Position numbers and translations under genes: made by a program
Assembly: GCF_030816725.1 (NCBI RefSeq)
Contig: NZ_JAUSYG010000001.1
Span: forward strand, 1,054,001-1,118,000
Direction of reading: 5' to 3'
Source of the DNA: Pseudarthrobacter defluvii
Lineage (GTDB): Bacteria > Actinomycetota > Actinomycetes > Actinomycetales > Micrococcaceae
Length of the DNA: 64,000 nucleotides
The notes under the pieces: generated by a model
What the model was told of the DNA's origin: nothing
What the model saw: only the letters and a program-made list of their open reading frames with translations
Databases searched by the model: none
In this document: positions 43,638 through 59,575 of the stretch, piece by piece
Position numbering within the stretch: position 1 is the stretch's first letter
Layout: every line of letters starts with the position of its first letter

Positions 43638-44015
43638 ATGGCGAAGCTCAGCAACGAAGAGCTCATTGAAGCTTTCAAGGAACTGACCATCATCGAGCTC
43701 TCCGAGTTCGTCAAGCTCTTCGAAGAGACCTTCGAAGTTACCGCTGCTGCTGTAGCCGTTGCCGGCCCCGCCGGTGGCGGAGCCGCTGAAGAGGTTGAAG
43801 AGAAGACCGACTTCGACGTCGTCCTCGAAGCTGCCGGTGACAAGAAGATCGCAGTCATCAAGGAAGTTCGCGCCATCACCTCCCTCGGCCTCAAGGAAGC
43901 CAAGGACCTGGTTGACAGCGCACCCAAGGCTGTCCTCGAAGGCGCCACCAAGGAAGCTGCCGAGAAGGCCAAGGAGCAGCTCGAGGCTGCAGGCGCCACC
44001 GTTACCCTCAAGTAA
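43638..44015 (+). CDS. rplL: Ribosomal protein L7/L12
   Basis: 125 residues: N-terminal dimerisation helices ([24 protein letters not shown]), an Ala/Gly-rich hinge ([18 protein letters not shown]) and the C-terminal factor-binding domain ([28 protein letters not shown]). Recruits EF-Tu, EF-G and other GTPases. AGGAAGGA precedes the ATG. Confidence 0.98.
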   Translation: MAKLSNEELIEAFKELTIIELSEFVKLFEETFEVTAAAVAVAGPAGGGAAEEVEEKTDFDVVLEAAGDKKIAVIKEVRAITSLGLKEAKDLVDSAPKAVLEGATKEAAEKAKEQLEAAGATVTLK

Positions 44016-44031
44016 CAACGCCTTTTCCTTC

Positions 44032-44065
44032 GGAAACCCCGTCCACGATTGTGGGCGGGGTTTCC
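44032..44065. terminator. Terminator after rplL, shared with convergent ybaK
   Basis: Inverted repeat with arms GGAAACCCCGTCCAC and GTGGGCGGGGTTTCC (one mismatch) and a 4-base loop. T residues follow on the plus strand and AAAGG on the other side, so it can serve both directions. Confidence 0.85.
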
Positions 44066-44127
44066 TGCTTTAACCGGCGGCCCCCTCAGTTCTTGCCCAC
44101 CAGCCCTGGTTGGGAGGACCGGCGGGA

Positions 44128-44625
44128 TCAGGCGGGATCGCTGATATCCGCGACCACCGCGTCGAGGGCTGCTGTGAGTGCATCTGCGTCCACGAAGGCG
44201 CTGTAGCCGTGCGCGCCGGCCCCCATGGAGATGCGGCGGCCGCTGATCGAAGCATCGGCGTAGACGGGCCAGGGAGTGGTGCTGCCCAGGGGCGTGATGG
44301 TGCCACGCTCGAAACCGGTGGCCTCGAGCGCGGTCTCGGCCGGCGGCAGGGACAGCTTGTTGACGCCCACCAGCGCGCGGAGCTTGGGCCAAGAGATCTG
44401 CCGGTCGCCCGGAATCAGGGCGAACAGGAAGGTCCCGTCCTTGTGCTTGACCACCAGGGACTTGACGATGTCCGCGGGCCTGATGCCCAGGATCTCCGCG
44501 GCTTCTTCCAGGCTCTTCGCCGCAGACCGCTCCACCACGTCAACCTGCAGGCCGCGGGCTTTGGCGTCGGCCAGGAAGCGTTCCCGCCCGACGCCGTCCG
44601 TTCCGTTCCCGGCTGCGCCCGCCAT
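44128..44625 (-). CDS. ybaK: YbaK/EbsC-family aminoacyl-tRNA deacylase
   Basis: A 165-residue YbaK/ProX-type protein that hydrolyses mischarged tRNA (Cys-tRNAPro in YbaK). ADIVKSLVVKHKDGTFLFALIPGDRQIS contains the conserved Lys of the active site and GYSAFVDADAL ends the domain; GSTTPWPVYAD is the variable loop before the GAGAHG block. The ATG overlaps the thiolase stop (TGATG), so the two are coupled. The pairing with a thiolase is common in this genus but its logic is not evident. Confidence 0.9.
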   Translation of the reverse strand: MAGAAGNGTDGVGRERFLADAKARGLQVDVVERSAAKSLEEAAEILGIRPADIVKSLVVKHKDGTFLFALIPGDRQISWPKLRALVGVNKLSLPPAETALEATGFERGTITPLGSTTPWPVYADASISGRRISMGAGAHGYSAFVDADALTAALDAVVADISDPA

Positions 44626-45824
44626 CAGTCGCGGTACAGCAGGAGGGCTTCGCCCTGCCCGCCCCCGCCGCAGAGGGACACGGCAGCCTTGCCGGTCCCA
44701 CGCCGCTTCAGCTCATGGGCGGCATGGGCTGCCAGCCGGGCTCCTGAGGCGCCGATCGGGTGCCCCAGGGCGATGGCCCCGCCGTGGATGTTGCACTTCT
44801 CGAGGGGGTAGTCCAGGTCCTTGAGTGACTGCACCGCGACCGAGCCGAACGCCTCGTTGATTTCAATGAAGTCAAGCTCGGAGGTGCTCCAGCCGGCCTT
44901 GCCAAGTGCATTCAGGATGGCGTTCGAGGGCTGGGAGTGCAGGGAGTTGTCCGGACCGGCTACCTGTCCCGGCTTGCCCACGACCGCAAGGTATCCCAGA
45001 CCGTGCTTTTCCGCGTAGCCGCGGGACGTGAGGACCAGGGCGGCGGCGCCGTCGGACAGGGGAGAGGAGTTGCCTGCGGTGATGGTGCCGTCGGTAACGA
45101 AGGCCGCGCGCAGGCCGGCCAGCGATTCCACCGAGGTATTCGGGCGGACGCCCTCATCGGTATCCACCACCAGCGGCTCGCCCTTGCGCTGCTTGACGCT
45201 GACAGGTGCGATCTCGCCGTCGAACGTCCCGTTCTTTGCCGCAAGCGCGGCGCGCTGGTGCGACTGGGCGGCGACGTTGTCCTGGGACGTGCGGTCGATG
45301 CCCAGCGTGAGGTTCCGCGTCTCCGTGGACAAGCCCATGGACTGTCCGTCAAAGGCGTCGGTCAGGCCGTCATGGGCGGCAGCGTCCAGCGCCTGAATGG
45401 ATCCGTACGTCCACCCCTGGCGTGATCCCGGAAGCAGGTGCGGGGCCCGGCTCATCGACTCCTGGCCGCCTGCCACCACCACCTCAGCCTCACGGGCGCG
45501 GATCATCCGGGCGGCGTCGATCACCGCCGTCAGGCCCGAGAGGCATACCTTGTTGACCGTTACCGCAGGCACGTTCCATCCGATGCCGGCGCTGATGGCG
45601 CTCTGGCGTGCCGGGTTCTGTCCGGCGCCCGCCTGGAGCACCTGGCCCATGATCACGGCCTCTACGTCGGCGGCCGCCACGCCGCTGCCTTCCAGCGCGG
45701 CCTTGATGGCGTGCGCACCGAGGTCCACAGCCGTGAGGCTGGAGAGTTGGCCGTTGATCCGGCCTTGCGGCGTCCGCGCCGCACCGAGGATGACAACGTC
45801 GCTGCTGTCAGGAGAGTTGCCCAT
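44625..45824 (-). CDS. Acetyl-CoA acetyltransferase (thiolase)
   Basis: A 399-residue thiolase. Cys in VNKVCLSGLTAVIDAA (about residue 90) is the acyl-accepting nucleophile, EINEAFGSVAV and GGAIALGHPIGASGAR give the oxyanion-hole and His catalytic residues, and CGGGGQGEALLL carries the second Cys. This set is that of biosynthetic thiolases (acetoacetyl-CoA forming) acting in ketone, PHB or leucine/lipid metabolism. The ATG at 45824 starts directly at the MGNSPDSSDVVILGAARTP family N-terminus. Confidence 0.93.
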   Translation of the reverse strand: MGNSPDSSDVVILGAARTPQGRINGQLSSLTAVDLGAHAIKAALEGSGVAAADVEAVIMGQVLQAGAGQNPARQSAISAGIGWNVPAVTVNKVCLSGLTAVIDAARMIRAREAEVVVAGGQESMSRAPHLLPGSRQGWTYGSIQALDAAAHDGLTDAFDGQSMGLSTETRNLTLGIDRTSQDNVAAQSHQRAALAAKNGTFDGEIAPVSVKQRKGEPLVVDTDEGVRPNTSVESLAGLRAAFVTDGTITAGNSSPLSDGAAALVLTSRGYAEKHGLGYLAVVGKPGQVAGPDNSLHSQPSNAILNALGKAGWSTSELDFIEINEAFGSVAVQSLKDLDYPLEKCNIHGGAIALGHPIGASGARLAAHAAHELKRRGTGKAAVSLCGGGGQGEALLLYRD

Positions 45825-45870
45825 GGTTACCACTTTCAATCCGGTTGCGGTGTAAGCCACCAAGGCTATC

Positions 45871-45884
45871 GTGACCCTGGTCAC
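45871..45884. promoter_or_regulatory. 14-bp palindrome upstream of thiolase gene
   Basis: GTGACCCTGGTCAC is an exact 6-2-6 inverted repeat 46 bases before the thiolase ATG, beside a minus-strand TAGCCT sequence that could be a -10 box. It may be the operator for a TetR-like regulator encoded elsewhere; no regulator gene is adjacent. Confidence 0.4.
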
Positions 45885-46042
45885 CCAACTATTCAAACGC
45901 TGGAGCGCCTATGTGCATTCCTGGCAGGGGAGTAGTCCCCACCGGCGCATTATGTACGACGGCGACAGCTTGCGTAGGGTGGACGGCGGATACTTCCGCA
46001 GGGGGACGGCAGGCCCGTGCCGGGAACGATTGGAGCAGCACC

Positions 46043-46540
46043 ATGAGAAAAATCCTGGCCGCGGCGGCCTGCGTGGGCCTCGCCGGGCTTACCGCCTGTT
46101 CTGTTTCCGCCCCCGCGCCCGAAGCCGCTTCAACGATGCCGGCCCAGTCGGAGCCCGCCACAGCCCAGCCAGCCCGTCCCTCCGGTGACGCTGACAGCGG
46201 TACGGCCGCGCCGCCGTCGTCCGCTGCAGGGGGAGCCCGGGCAACCGGAACCAGGGAAGCCTGCCAGCTCTTCAACAAGTTGGTGGTGGACTACGGCGCC
46301 GTTTCACCCACCGATTCCAACGGCTACGAGGACGTCTACCTGAAGGCCCAGGACGCAACGGACGCTGTGTCCGGGGACCTCAGGGGCTTGTTCAGTTCCC
46401 TGGGCCTGCTGGCCCTGGACCGCTCTTCGGCTGCGGAGTCCGGTGGCAAACCGGCACAGGAATCCCAGGACGCGGTCCGGGACGCCGTCTTCGCCAACTC
46501 CGGCGCGTGCACCGCAGCCGGGGTAACGCTGCGGCTCTAG
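46043..46540 (+). CDS. Putative secreted lipoprotein
   Basis: A 165-residue protein with a lipoprotein signal: MRKILAAAACVGLAGLTAC, the lipobox LTAC with Cys19 as the lipidated residue. A disordered Ala/Pro/Ser/Thr-rich segment (20-70) follows, then a small globular domain of about 95 residues with two cysteines (EACQLF and SGACTAAG) that may form a disulfide. TTGGAGCAGCACC precedes the ATG. No family is recognised; it probably faces the outside of the cytoplasmic membrane. Confidence 0.75.
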   Translation: MRKILAAAACVGLAGLTACSVSAPAPEAASTMPAQSEPATAQPARPSGDADSGTAAPPSSAAGGARATGTREACQLFNKLVVDYGAVSPTDSNGYEDVYLKAQDATDAVSGDLRGLFSSLGLLALDRSSAAESGGKPAQESQDAVRDAVFANSGACTAAGVTLRL

Positions 46541-46848
46541 GCTCCGCGGGTAGTTGGCGGGTGGCCGGACATAAGGTGCTTGCAATCCGGCGGGATGTGG
46601 GGTAGACACGTAGGTTGTTTTGCCGTATCGTAGATATTTGCGTCTTCCCTGTTTACCTTCAGCCTTCATATAGCGGTGGGCTTCGCCCGACAGCTGGCAA
46701 TCAACGTGCCGTAACAACGGTCACAGCATAGCCAGTTTCGGGTCCCGGGTCATATAGCGGAACCGGATGGTAGCGCTGCGGAGTCACTTCGCAGGGTGCA
46801 CAGCGGGGGAGATCTGAAAACGCCTGAAGGTCTGTGGAAGGATCCCTC
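46541..46848 (+). other. Promoter and leader region of rpoB
   Basis: 308 bases without a supported gene. The best promoter is TTGCAA (46580-46585), 17-base spacer, TAGACA (46603-46608), which would give a leader of about 230 bases. CATATAGCGG occurs twice (46667-46676 and 46751-46760). No small gene or strong terminator is seen. Confidence 0.5.
46580..46608 (+). promoter_or_regulatory. Candidate rpoB promoter
   Basis: TTGCAA-17-TAGACA, similar to the TAGACT boxes before rpsL, tuf and tRNA-Trp. Confidence 0.5.
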
Positions 46849-50358
<3,510 letters not shown>

Positions 50359-50463
50359 CAGGTAAGTGTTCGACGGCGGGTGCGCACCCGCCGTCGTACG
50401 CCGCCTCCCTCATCCCGCACCTAAGACTTCAGAATTTAGAGAACAAGAGAGAACAGGGACCAT

Positions 50464-54363
<3,900 letters not shown>

Positions 54364-54381
54364 ACCGGAATCCTGTTGTTG

Positions 54382-54423
54382 AGGCCCCGCCCCACCTGCT
54401 GTCCGGCAGGTGAGGCGGGGCCT
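54382..54423 (+). terminator. Terminator after rpoC
   Basis: GC-rich arms 54382-54399 and 54406-54423 (18 bp, one mismatch) with a 6-base loop, followed by TTTCG. Confidence 0.85.
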
Positions 54424-54710
54424 TTCGCATACACCCAATTCAGTCGCAGGATCAAGCCGTGTTAGACTGTATCTAATTGTTTGTGTGGCAGTGGATGAAG
54501 GCCGCCGTGGCATCATTTTGGTTTTGTTCTCATGATGCCGGGTGTGAGCTTGTTTCCGGGTTGCGGGCTAGGTGCGCAACGAATGCCACGCTTTTGCACG
54601 CCTAAGTACGATTCAAGATATCCAGGCTGCAGGAACAACGCCAAAATCGGTGCAATGACGGTTCACCCCTCGATGTGCCGGTAGAGATCAAACCAACGGA
54701 GAACACGAGA
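54424..54710 (+). other. Promoter and leader region of rpsL
   Basis: About 290 bases after the rpoC terminator holding the rpsL promoter and a leader of about 235 bases that includes a TGTTT/ATTTTGG-rich stretch. No gene or clear regulatory RNA is seen. Confidence 0.45.
54439..54468 (+). promoter_or_regulatory. Promoter of rpsL-rpsG-fusA
   Basis: TTCAGT (54439-54444), 18-base spacer, TAGACT (54463-54468). Start expected near 54475. Confidence 0.6.
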
Positions 54711-55085
54711 GTGCCTACGATTAACCAGCTGGTCCGCAAGGGCCGCACGCCTAAGGTCAAAAAGACCAAGGCCCCTGCCCTGAACGGGAGCCCGATGCGC
54801 CGCGGTGTCTGCACCCGCGTCTACACCACCACCCCGAAGAAGCCGAACTCGGCTCTGCGTAAGGTGGCGCGTGTGCGCCTCAACGGCGGCGTGGAAGTTA
54901 CCGCCTACATCCCCGGTGTTGGCCACAACCTGCAGGAGCACTCCATTGTGCTCGTTCGCGGTGGTCGTGTGAAGGACCTCCCGGGTGTCCGCTACAAGAT
55001 CGTCCGTGGCGCCCTCGATACCCAGGGTGTGAAGAACCGTAAGCAGGCCCGCAGCCGCTACGGCGCAAAGATGGAGAAGAAGTAA
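54711..55085 (+). CDS. rpsL: Ribosomal protein S12
   Basis: 124 residues from GTG ([12 protein letters not shown]). S12 sits in the decoding centre. [18 protein letters not shown] and [16 protein letters not shown] contain the Lys residues (43 and 88 in standard numbering) whose change gives streptomycin resistance; both are wild type. CGGAGAACACGAGA precedes the GTG. One base separates it from rpsG. Confidence 0.98.
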   Translation: MPTINQLVRKGRTPKVKKTKAPALNGSPMRRGVCTRVYTTTPKKPNSALRKVARVRLNGGVEVTAYIPGVGHNLQEHSIVLVRGGRVKDLPGVRYKIVRGALDTQGVKNRKQARSRYGAKMEKK

Positions 55086-55086
55086 T

Positions 55087-55557
55087 ATGCCTCGCAAGGG
55101 TCCGGCCCCCAAGCGGCCGCTCGTTTCGGATCCGGTTTACGGTTCCCCGCTGGTAACCCAGCTCATCAACAAGGTGCTCGTTGACGGCAAGAAGTCCACG
55201 GCAGAGCGCATTGTCTACGGTGCCCTCGAAGGCGCCCGCGCCAAGTCCGGCGGAGACCCCGTTGCAGCCCTGAAGAAGGCCATGGACAACGTCAAGCCTT
55301 CGCTCGAGGTCCGCTCCCGCCGTGTCGGTGGCGCCACCTACCAGGTTCCGGTTGAGGTCAAGCCGGGCCGCTCCACCGCACTCGCCCTGCGGTGGCTGGT
55401 CGGCTACTCCAAGGCCCGCCGCGAAAAGACGATGACCGAGCGCCTCCAGAACGAAATCCTGGATGCGTCAAACGGTCTCGGTGCCGCTGTGAAGCGTCGC
55501 GAAGACACCCACAAGATGGCCGAGTCCAACAAGGCCTTCGCACACTACCGCTGGTAA
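55087..55557 (+). CDS. rpsG: Ribosomal protein S7
   Basis: 156 residues. S7 nucleates 30S head assembly and contacts the E-site t[43 protein letters not shown] and [27 protein letters not shown] are the family blocks. Starts at ATG one base after the rpsL stop. Confidence 0.98.
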   Translation: MPRKGPAPKRPLVSDPVYGSPLVTQLINKVLVDGKKSTAERIVYGALEGARAKSGGDPVAALKKAMDNVKPSLEVRSRRVGGATYQVPVEVKPGRSTALALRWLVGYSKARREKTMTERLQNEILDASNGLGAAVKRREDTHKMAESNKAFAHYRW

Positions 55558-55568
55558 TACTTCCCGCG

Positions 55569-55596
55569 CGCCGCCGGCTCAACCGAGCCGGCGGCG
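55569..55596 (+). other. Hairpin between rpsG and fusA
   Basis: Perfect 12-bp GC stem with AACC loop and no following T-run, ending 16 bases before the fusA ribosome site. Possibly a processing or stability element between rpsG and fusA. Confidence 0.5.
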
Positions 55597-55626
55597 AACG
55601 TGTAGTCCATCCCAAAAGGAGACCCC

Positions 55627-57741
55627 GTGGCACAGGACGTGCTTACCGACCTTAGCAAGGTCCGCAACATCGGCATCATGGCCCACATTGATGCCGGCAA
55701 GACCACCACAACCGAGCGCATCCTGTTCTACACGGGTGTGAACCACAAGATCGGCGAAACGCACGACGGCGCGTCGACCACCGACTGGATGGAACAGGAA
55801 AAGGAACGCGGCATCACCATCACGTCTGCCGCCGTGACCTGCTTCTGGGAAAACAACCAGATCAACATCATCGACACCCCCGGCCACGTGGACTTCACGG
55901 TTGAGGTTGAGCGCTCCCTGCGCGTCCTCGACGGTGCAGTTGCCGTCTTCGATGGCAAGGAAGGCGTCGAGCCGCAGTCCGAGACTGTTTGGCGCCAGGC
56001 TGACAAGTACAACGTTCCGCGTATCTGCTTCGTCAACAAGATGGACAAGCTCGGTGCTGACTTCTACTTCACCGTAGACACCATCATCAGCCGCCTCGGC
56101 GCCAAGCCGCTGGTCATGCAGCTGCCCATCGGTGCCGAGAACGACTTCATCGGCGTCGTCGACCTGCTCTACATGCGTGCCCTGGTGTGGCCCGGCGATG
56201 CCAAGGGTGACGTCACCATGGGTGCCAAGTACGAGATCCGCGAGATCCCGGCTGACCTCCAGGAAAAGGCGGAGGAATACCGCTCGAACCTCGTTGAGAC
56301 CGTAGCCGAGTCTTCCGAGGAACTCATGGAGAAGTACCTCGAGGGTGAAGAGATCTCGATCGACGAGCTCAAGGCCGGCATCCGCAAGATGACCATCAAC
56401 TCCGAGCTCTACCCGATCTTCTGCGGTTCCGCCTTCAAGAACCGCGGCGTTCAGCCCATGCTCGATGCAGTTGTGGACTACCTGCCGAACCCGCTCGACG
56501 TTCCCCCGATGGTCGGTCACGACCCCCGCGACGAAGAGAAGGAACTGACCCGCAAGCCTTCCGCCGAAGAGCCGTTCTCGGCCCTGGCGTTCAAGATTGC
56601 GGCGCACCCCTTCTTCGGCCAGCTCACCTTCATCCGCGTGTACTCCGGTCACGTGGAAGCAGGCGCGCAGGTGGTCAACTCCACCAAGGGCAAGAAGGAG
56701 CGCATCGGCAAGCTGTTCCAGATGCACGCCAACAAGGAAATGCCTGTTGAGGGCGCTACCGCCGGCCACATCTACGCAGCCATCGGTCTGAAGGACACCA
56801 CCACGGGTGACACCCTGTGCGACTCCGCCAACCAGATCGTGCTCGAGTCCATGAGCTTCCCGGAGCCCGTGATCTCGGTTGCCATCGAGCCGAACACCAA
56901 GGGTGACCAGGAGAAGCTCTCCACCGCCATCCAGAAGCTCTCCGCTGAGGACCCCACCTTCCAGGTGTCCCTCAACGAAGACACCGGCCAGACCATCATC
57001 GCCGGCATGGGCGAGCTCCACCTGGACATCCTGGTGGACCGCATGCGCCGCGAATTCAAGGTCGAGGCAAACGTGGGCAAGCCCCAGGTTGCCTACCGCG
57101 AAACCATCAAGCGCGCCGTCGAACGCCACGACTACACGCACAAGAAGCAGACCGGTGGTTCGGGCCAGTTCGCAAAGATCCAGATTGCCATCGAGCCGCT
57201 GGACACCGCCGAGGGCGAGCTGTACGAGTTCGAGAACAAGGTCACCGGTGGCCGCGTTCCCCGCGAGTACATCCCGTCTGTTGACGCGGGCATCCAGGAT
57301 GCGCTGAACGACGGCGTCCTGGCTGGCTACCCGGTTGTCGGCATCAAGGCCACGCTGATTGACGGCGCGTACCACGATGTTGACTCCTCGGAAATGGCGT
57401 TCAAGATCGCCGGCCGTATGGCTTTCAAGGAAGCCGCACGCAAGGCGAACCCGGTTCTGCTCGAACCGCTGATGGATGTCGAGGTCCGCACCCCTGAGGA
57501 ATACATGGGTGAAGTTATCGGTGACCTCAACTCCCGCCGTGGCCAGATGCAGTCCATGGAAGACGCACAGGGTGTCAAGGTCATCCGTGCGCACGTTCCG
57601 CTGTCCGGCATGTTCGGCTACATCGGTGACCTGCGCTCGAAGACCCAGGGCCGTGCTGTGTACTCCATGACGTTCAACAGCTACGCCGAGGTCCCGAAGG
57701 CTGTTGCCGACGAGATCATCCAGAAGACCCGCGGCGAATAG
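55627..57741 (+). CDS. fusA: Elongation factor G
   Basis: 704 residues from GTG after AAAAGGAGACCCC. EF-G drives ribosomal translocation. [14 protein letters not shown] is the P-loop, DTPGHVDF is G3 and [10 protein letters not shown] is G4; domains II to V follow, with [26 protein letters not shown] starting domain IV. Residues for fusidic acid binding look wild type. Confidence 0.98.
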   Translation: MAQDVLTDLSKVRNIGIMAHIDAGKTTTTERILFYTGVNHKIGETHDGASTTDWMEQEKERGITITSAAVTCFWENNQINIIDTPGHVDFTVEVERSLRVLDGAVAVFDGKEGVEPQSETVWRQADKYNVPRICFVNKMDKLGADFYFTVDTIISRLGAKPLVMQLPIGAENDFIGVVDLLYMRALVWPGDAKGDVTMGAKYEIREIPADLQEKAEEYRSNLVETVAESSEELMEKYLEGEEISIDELKAGIRKMTINSELYPIFCGSAFKNRGVQPMLDAVVDYLPNPLDVPPMVGHDPRDEEKELTRKPSAEEPFSALAFKIAAHPFFGQLTFIRVYSGHVEAGAQVVNSTKGKKERIGKLFQMHANKEMPVEGATAGHIYAAIGLKDTTTGDTLCDSANQIVLESMSFPEPVISVAIEPNTKGDQEKLSTAIQKLSAEDPTFQVSLNEDTGQTIIAGMGELHLDILVDRMRREFKVEANVGKPQVAYRETIKRAVERHDYTHKKQTGGSGQFAKIQIAIEPLDTAEGELYEFENKVTGGRVPREYIPSVDAGIQDALNDGVLAGYPVVGIKATLIDGAYHDVDSSEMAFKIAGRMAFKEAARKANPVLLEPLMDVEVRTPEEYMGEVIGDLNSRRGQMQSMEDAQGVKVIRAHVPLSGMFGYIGDLRSKTQGRAVYSMTFNSYAEVPKAVADEIIQKTRGE

Positions 57742-57802
57742 TCCTCGGACTTCTCAACGCGACAAACTCGGGTGCGCTTGCCGGTAACGGAAAGCACAGC
57801 CG

Positions 57803-57849
57803 GTGCAGGTGGCCGGGGACGGTTCACGCCGGTTTCCGGCCATCTGCAC
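57803..57849 (+). other. Long hairpin between fusA and tuf
   Basis: GTGCAGGTGGCCGG (57803-57816) pairs with CCGGCCATCTGCAC (57836-57849), 13 of 14 positions, with a 19-base loop. No T-run follows. It lies before the tuf promoter, so it may end or process the fusA transcript. Confidence 0.5.
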
Positions 57850-57891
57850 GAACAGGCTCTAGGGACTAGTATTAGTTCCTGAATCTGCAAT

Positions 57892-57921
57892 TTCACCAAT
57901 CCAAAGCCCCCCAAGTAGACT
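57892..57921 (+). promoter_or_regulatory. Promoter of tuf
   Basis: TTCACC (57892-57897), 18-base spacer, TAGACT (57916-57921). Same architecture as the rpsL promoter; start near 57928, leader about 64 bases. Confidence 0.6.
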
Positions 57922-57991
57922 TACCTGAGTTTCTGCCGCGACAAAGAGCGGCGGAAGGGTATGTCATTTGAAAACGTTCTAGGAGGAACCT

Positions 57992-59182
57992 GTGGCAAAG
58001 GCAAAGTTCGAGCGGACTAAGCCGCACGTCAACATCGGCACCATTGGTCACGTTGACCACGGTAAGACGACGCTGACGGCCGCCATTTCCAAGGTGCTGT
58101 ACGACAAGTACCCGACTCTCAACGAGAAGCGTGACTTCGCGTCGATCGACTCTGCACCCGAAGAGCGTCAGCGCGGTATTACCATCAACATCTCCCACGT
58201 GGAGTACCAGACCGAGAAGCGTCACTACGCACACGTTGACGCCCCCGGCCACGCTGACTACATCAAGAACATGATCACCGGTGCTGCCCAGATGGACGGC
58301 GCAATCCTCGTGGTTGCTGCTACCGACGGCCCGATGGCTCAGACCCGCGAGCACGTTCTTCTCGCCCGCCAGGTTGGTGTTCCCTACCTGCTGGTCGCGC
58401 TGAACAAGGCTGACATGGTTGATGACGAAGAACTCCTCGACCTCGTCGAAATGGAAGTTCGTGAGCTCCTGAGCTCGCAGGGCTTCGATGGCGACAACGC
58501 TCCCGTTGTCCGCGTCTCCGGCCTGAAGGCACTGGAAGGCGACCCCGAGTGGGTCAAGTCCGTTGAGGACCTGATGGCCGCAGTCGACGAGTCCGTTCCG
58601 GACCCCGTACGTGACCGCGACAAGCCGTTCCTGATGCCGATCGAGGACGTCTTCACCATCACCGGTCGTGGCACCGTTGTTACGGGCCGCGCCGAGCGTG
58701 GAACCCTCGCCATCAACTCCGAGGTCGAGATCGTTGGCATCCGCCCGGTCCAGAAGACCACGGTTACCGGTATCGAGATGTTCCACAAGCAGCTCGACGA
58801 AGCATGGGCCGGCGAGAACTGTGGCCTCCTGCTCCGCGGTCTGAAGCGCGACGATGTCGAGCGTGGCCAGGTTGTCGTCAAGCCGGGTTCCATCACCCCG
58901 CACACCGACTTCGAGGCTAACGTCTACATCCTCTCCAAGGACGAAGGCGGACGTCACAACCCGTTCTACTCCAACTACCGCCCGCAGTTCTACTTCCGTA
59001 CCACGGACGTAACCGGCGTCATCACCCTGCCCGAGGGCACGGAAATGGTTATGCCCGGCGACAACACTGAGATGACCGTTGCGCTCATCCAGCCCATCGC
59101 CATGGAAGAGGGCCTCGGCTTCGCAATCCGCGAAGGCGGCCGCACCGTTGGTTCGGGACGCGTTACCAAGATCATCAAGTAG
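57992..59182 (+). CDS. tuf: Elongation factor Tu
   Basis: 396 residues from GTG after CTAGGAGGAACC. EF-Tu delivers aminoacyl-t[17 protein letters not shown] (P-loop), [26 protein letters not shown] (G3 and switch II, His-84-type catalytic residue) and [12 protein letters not shown] (G4) are present; the C-terminal [24 protein letters not shown] block is standard. Single copy in this window. Confidence 0.98.
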   Translation: MAKAKFERTKPHVNIGTIGHVDHGKTTLTAAISKVLYDKYPTLNEKRDFASIDSAPEERQRGITINISHVEYQTEKRHYAHVDAPGHADYIKNMITGAAQMDGAILVVAATDGPMAQTREHVLLARQVGVPYLLVALNKADMVDDEELLDLVEMEVRELLSSQGFDGDNAPVVRVSGLKALEGDPEWVKSVEDLMAAVDESVPDPVRDRDKPFLMPIEDVFTITGRGTVVTGRAERGTLAINSEVEIVGIRPVQKTTVTGIEMFHKQLDEAWAGENCGLLLRGLKRDDVERGQVVVKPGSITPHTDFEANVYILSKDEGGRHNPFYSNYRPQFYFRTTDVTGVITLPEGTEMVMPGDNTEMTVALIQPIAMEEGLGFAIREGGRTVGSGRVTKIIK

Positions 59183-59228
59183 TACTTGCTGATCAAGGAT
59201 CTGCAGGGCCACGGCCCACGCTGACTCC

Positions 59229-59270
59229 AAAGGAAAGCCCCGCTGCTTCAAGCAGCGGGGCTTTCCTTTT
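59229..59270 (+). terminator. Terminator after tuf
   Basis: Inverted repeat AAAGGAAAGCCCCGCTGC / GCAGCGGGGCTTTCCTTT with a small loop around TTCAA, ending in TTTT. Confidence 0.92.
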
Positions 59271-59348
59271 GCAGTGTCTCAGCCAAGTCCTGGCGATGTT
59301 GCCGCAACGGGCCCCTGATACTGTTGCAGCACTGAAAGGAGATCAATC

Positions 59349-59477
59349 ATGGGATGGCTTATTTTCCTGATCATCGCGGTTGTGGTGGTGGCCGGGGTGT
59401 TCTGGGTCAAGAGGAATTTCCGGCACGAAATTGACCGGGCCAAGCGGATTAACAGGGCAAACAAAAACCAGCCCTGA
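59349..59477 (+). CDS. 42-residue single-helix membrane protein
   Basis: A short gene reading MGWLIFLIIAVVVVAG, one hydrophobic helix followed by a basic tail (VKRNFRHEIDRAKRINRANK). GAAAGGAG lies 7 bases before the ATG, strong evidence that it is translated. It sits between the tuf terminator and the mntH-like gene. Function unknown. Confidence 0.65.
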   Translation: MGWLIFLIIAVVVVAGVFWVKRNFRHEIDRAKRINRANKNQP

Positions 59478-59516
59478 CGCGCACGGCAGCAGTTGCCGGT
59501 AGTCCTTATTCCTACT

Positions 59517-59532
59517 TTTCGGTACACCTAAA
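59517..59532. promoter_or_regulatory. DtxR/MntR-type operator before the Nramp gene
   Basis: TTTCGGTACACCTAAA reads as two 7-base half-sites (TTTCGGT and ACCTAAA) around AC, differing in one position, close to the TTTAGGT-type boxes of manganese-responsive DtxR-family repressors. It overlaps the expected -35 region of the Nramp gene (-10 candidate TATCCT at 59539-59544). Confidence 0.6.
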
Positions 59533-59575
59533 TCGCGGTATCCTCGTAGTGACGCCCCAACGACGAGGACATGTG

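Noticed and set aside
44065..44127. Small gene between rplL and ybaK
   Set aside because: Only the shared terminator and a short spacer are present; no start with ribosome site.
54711..55085. Possible streptomycin-resistance change in RpsL
   Set aside because: Lys in KKPNSALRK and in GRVKDLPG are wild type.
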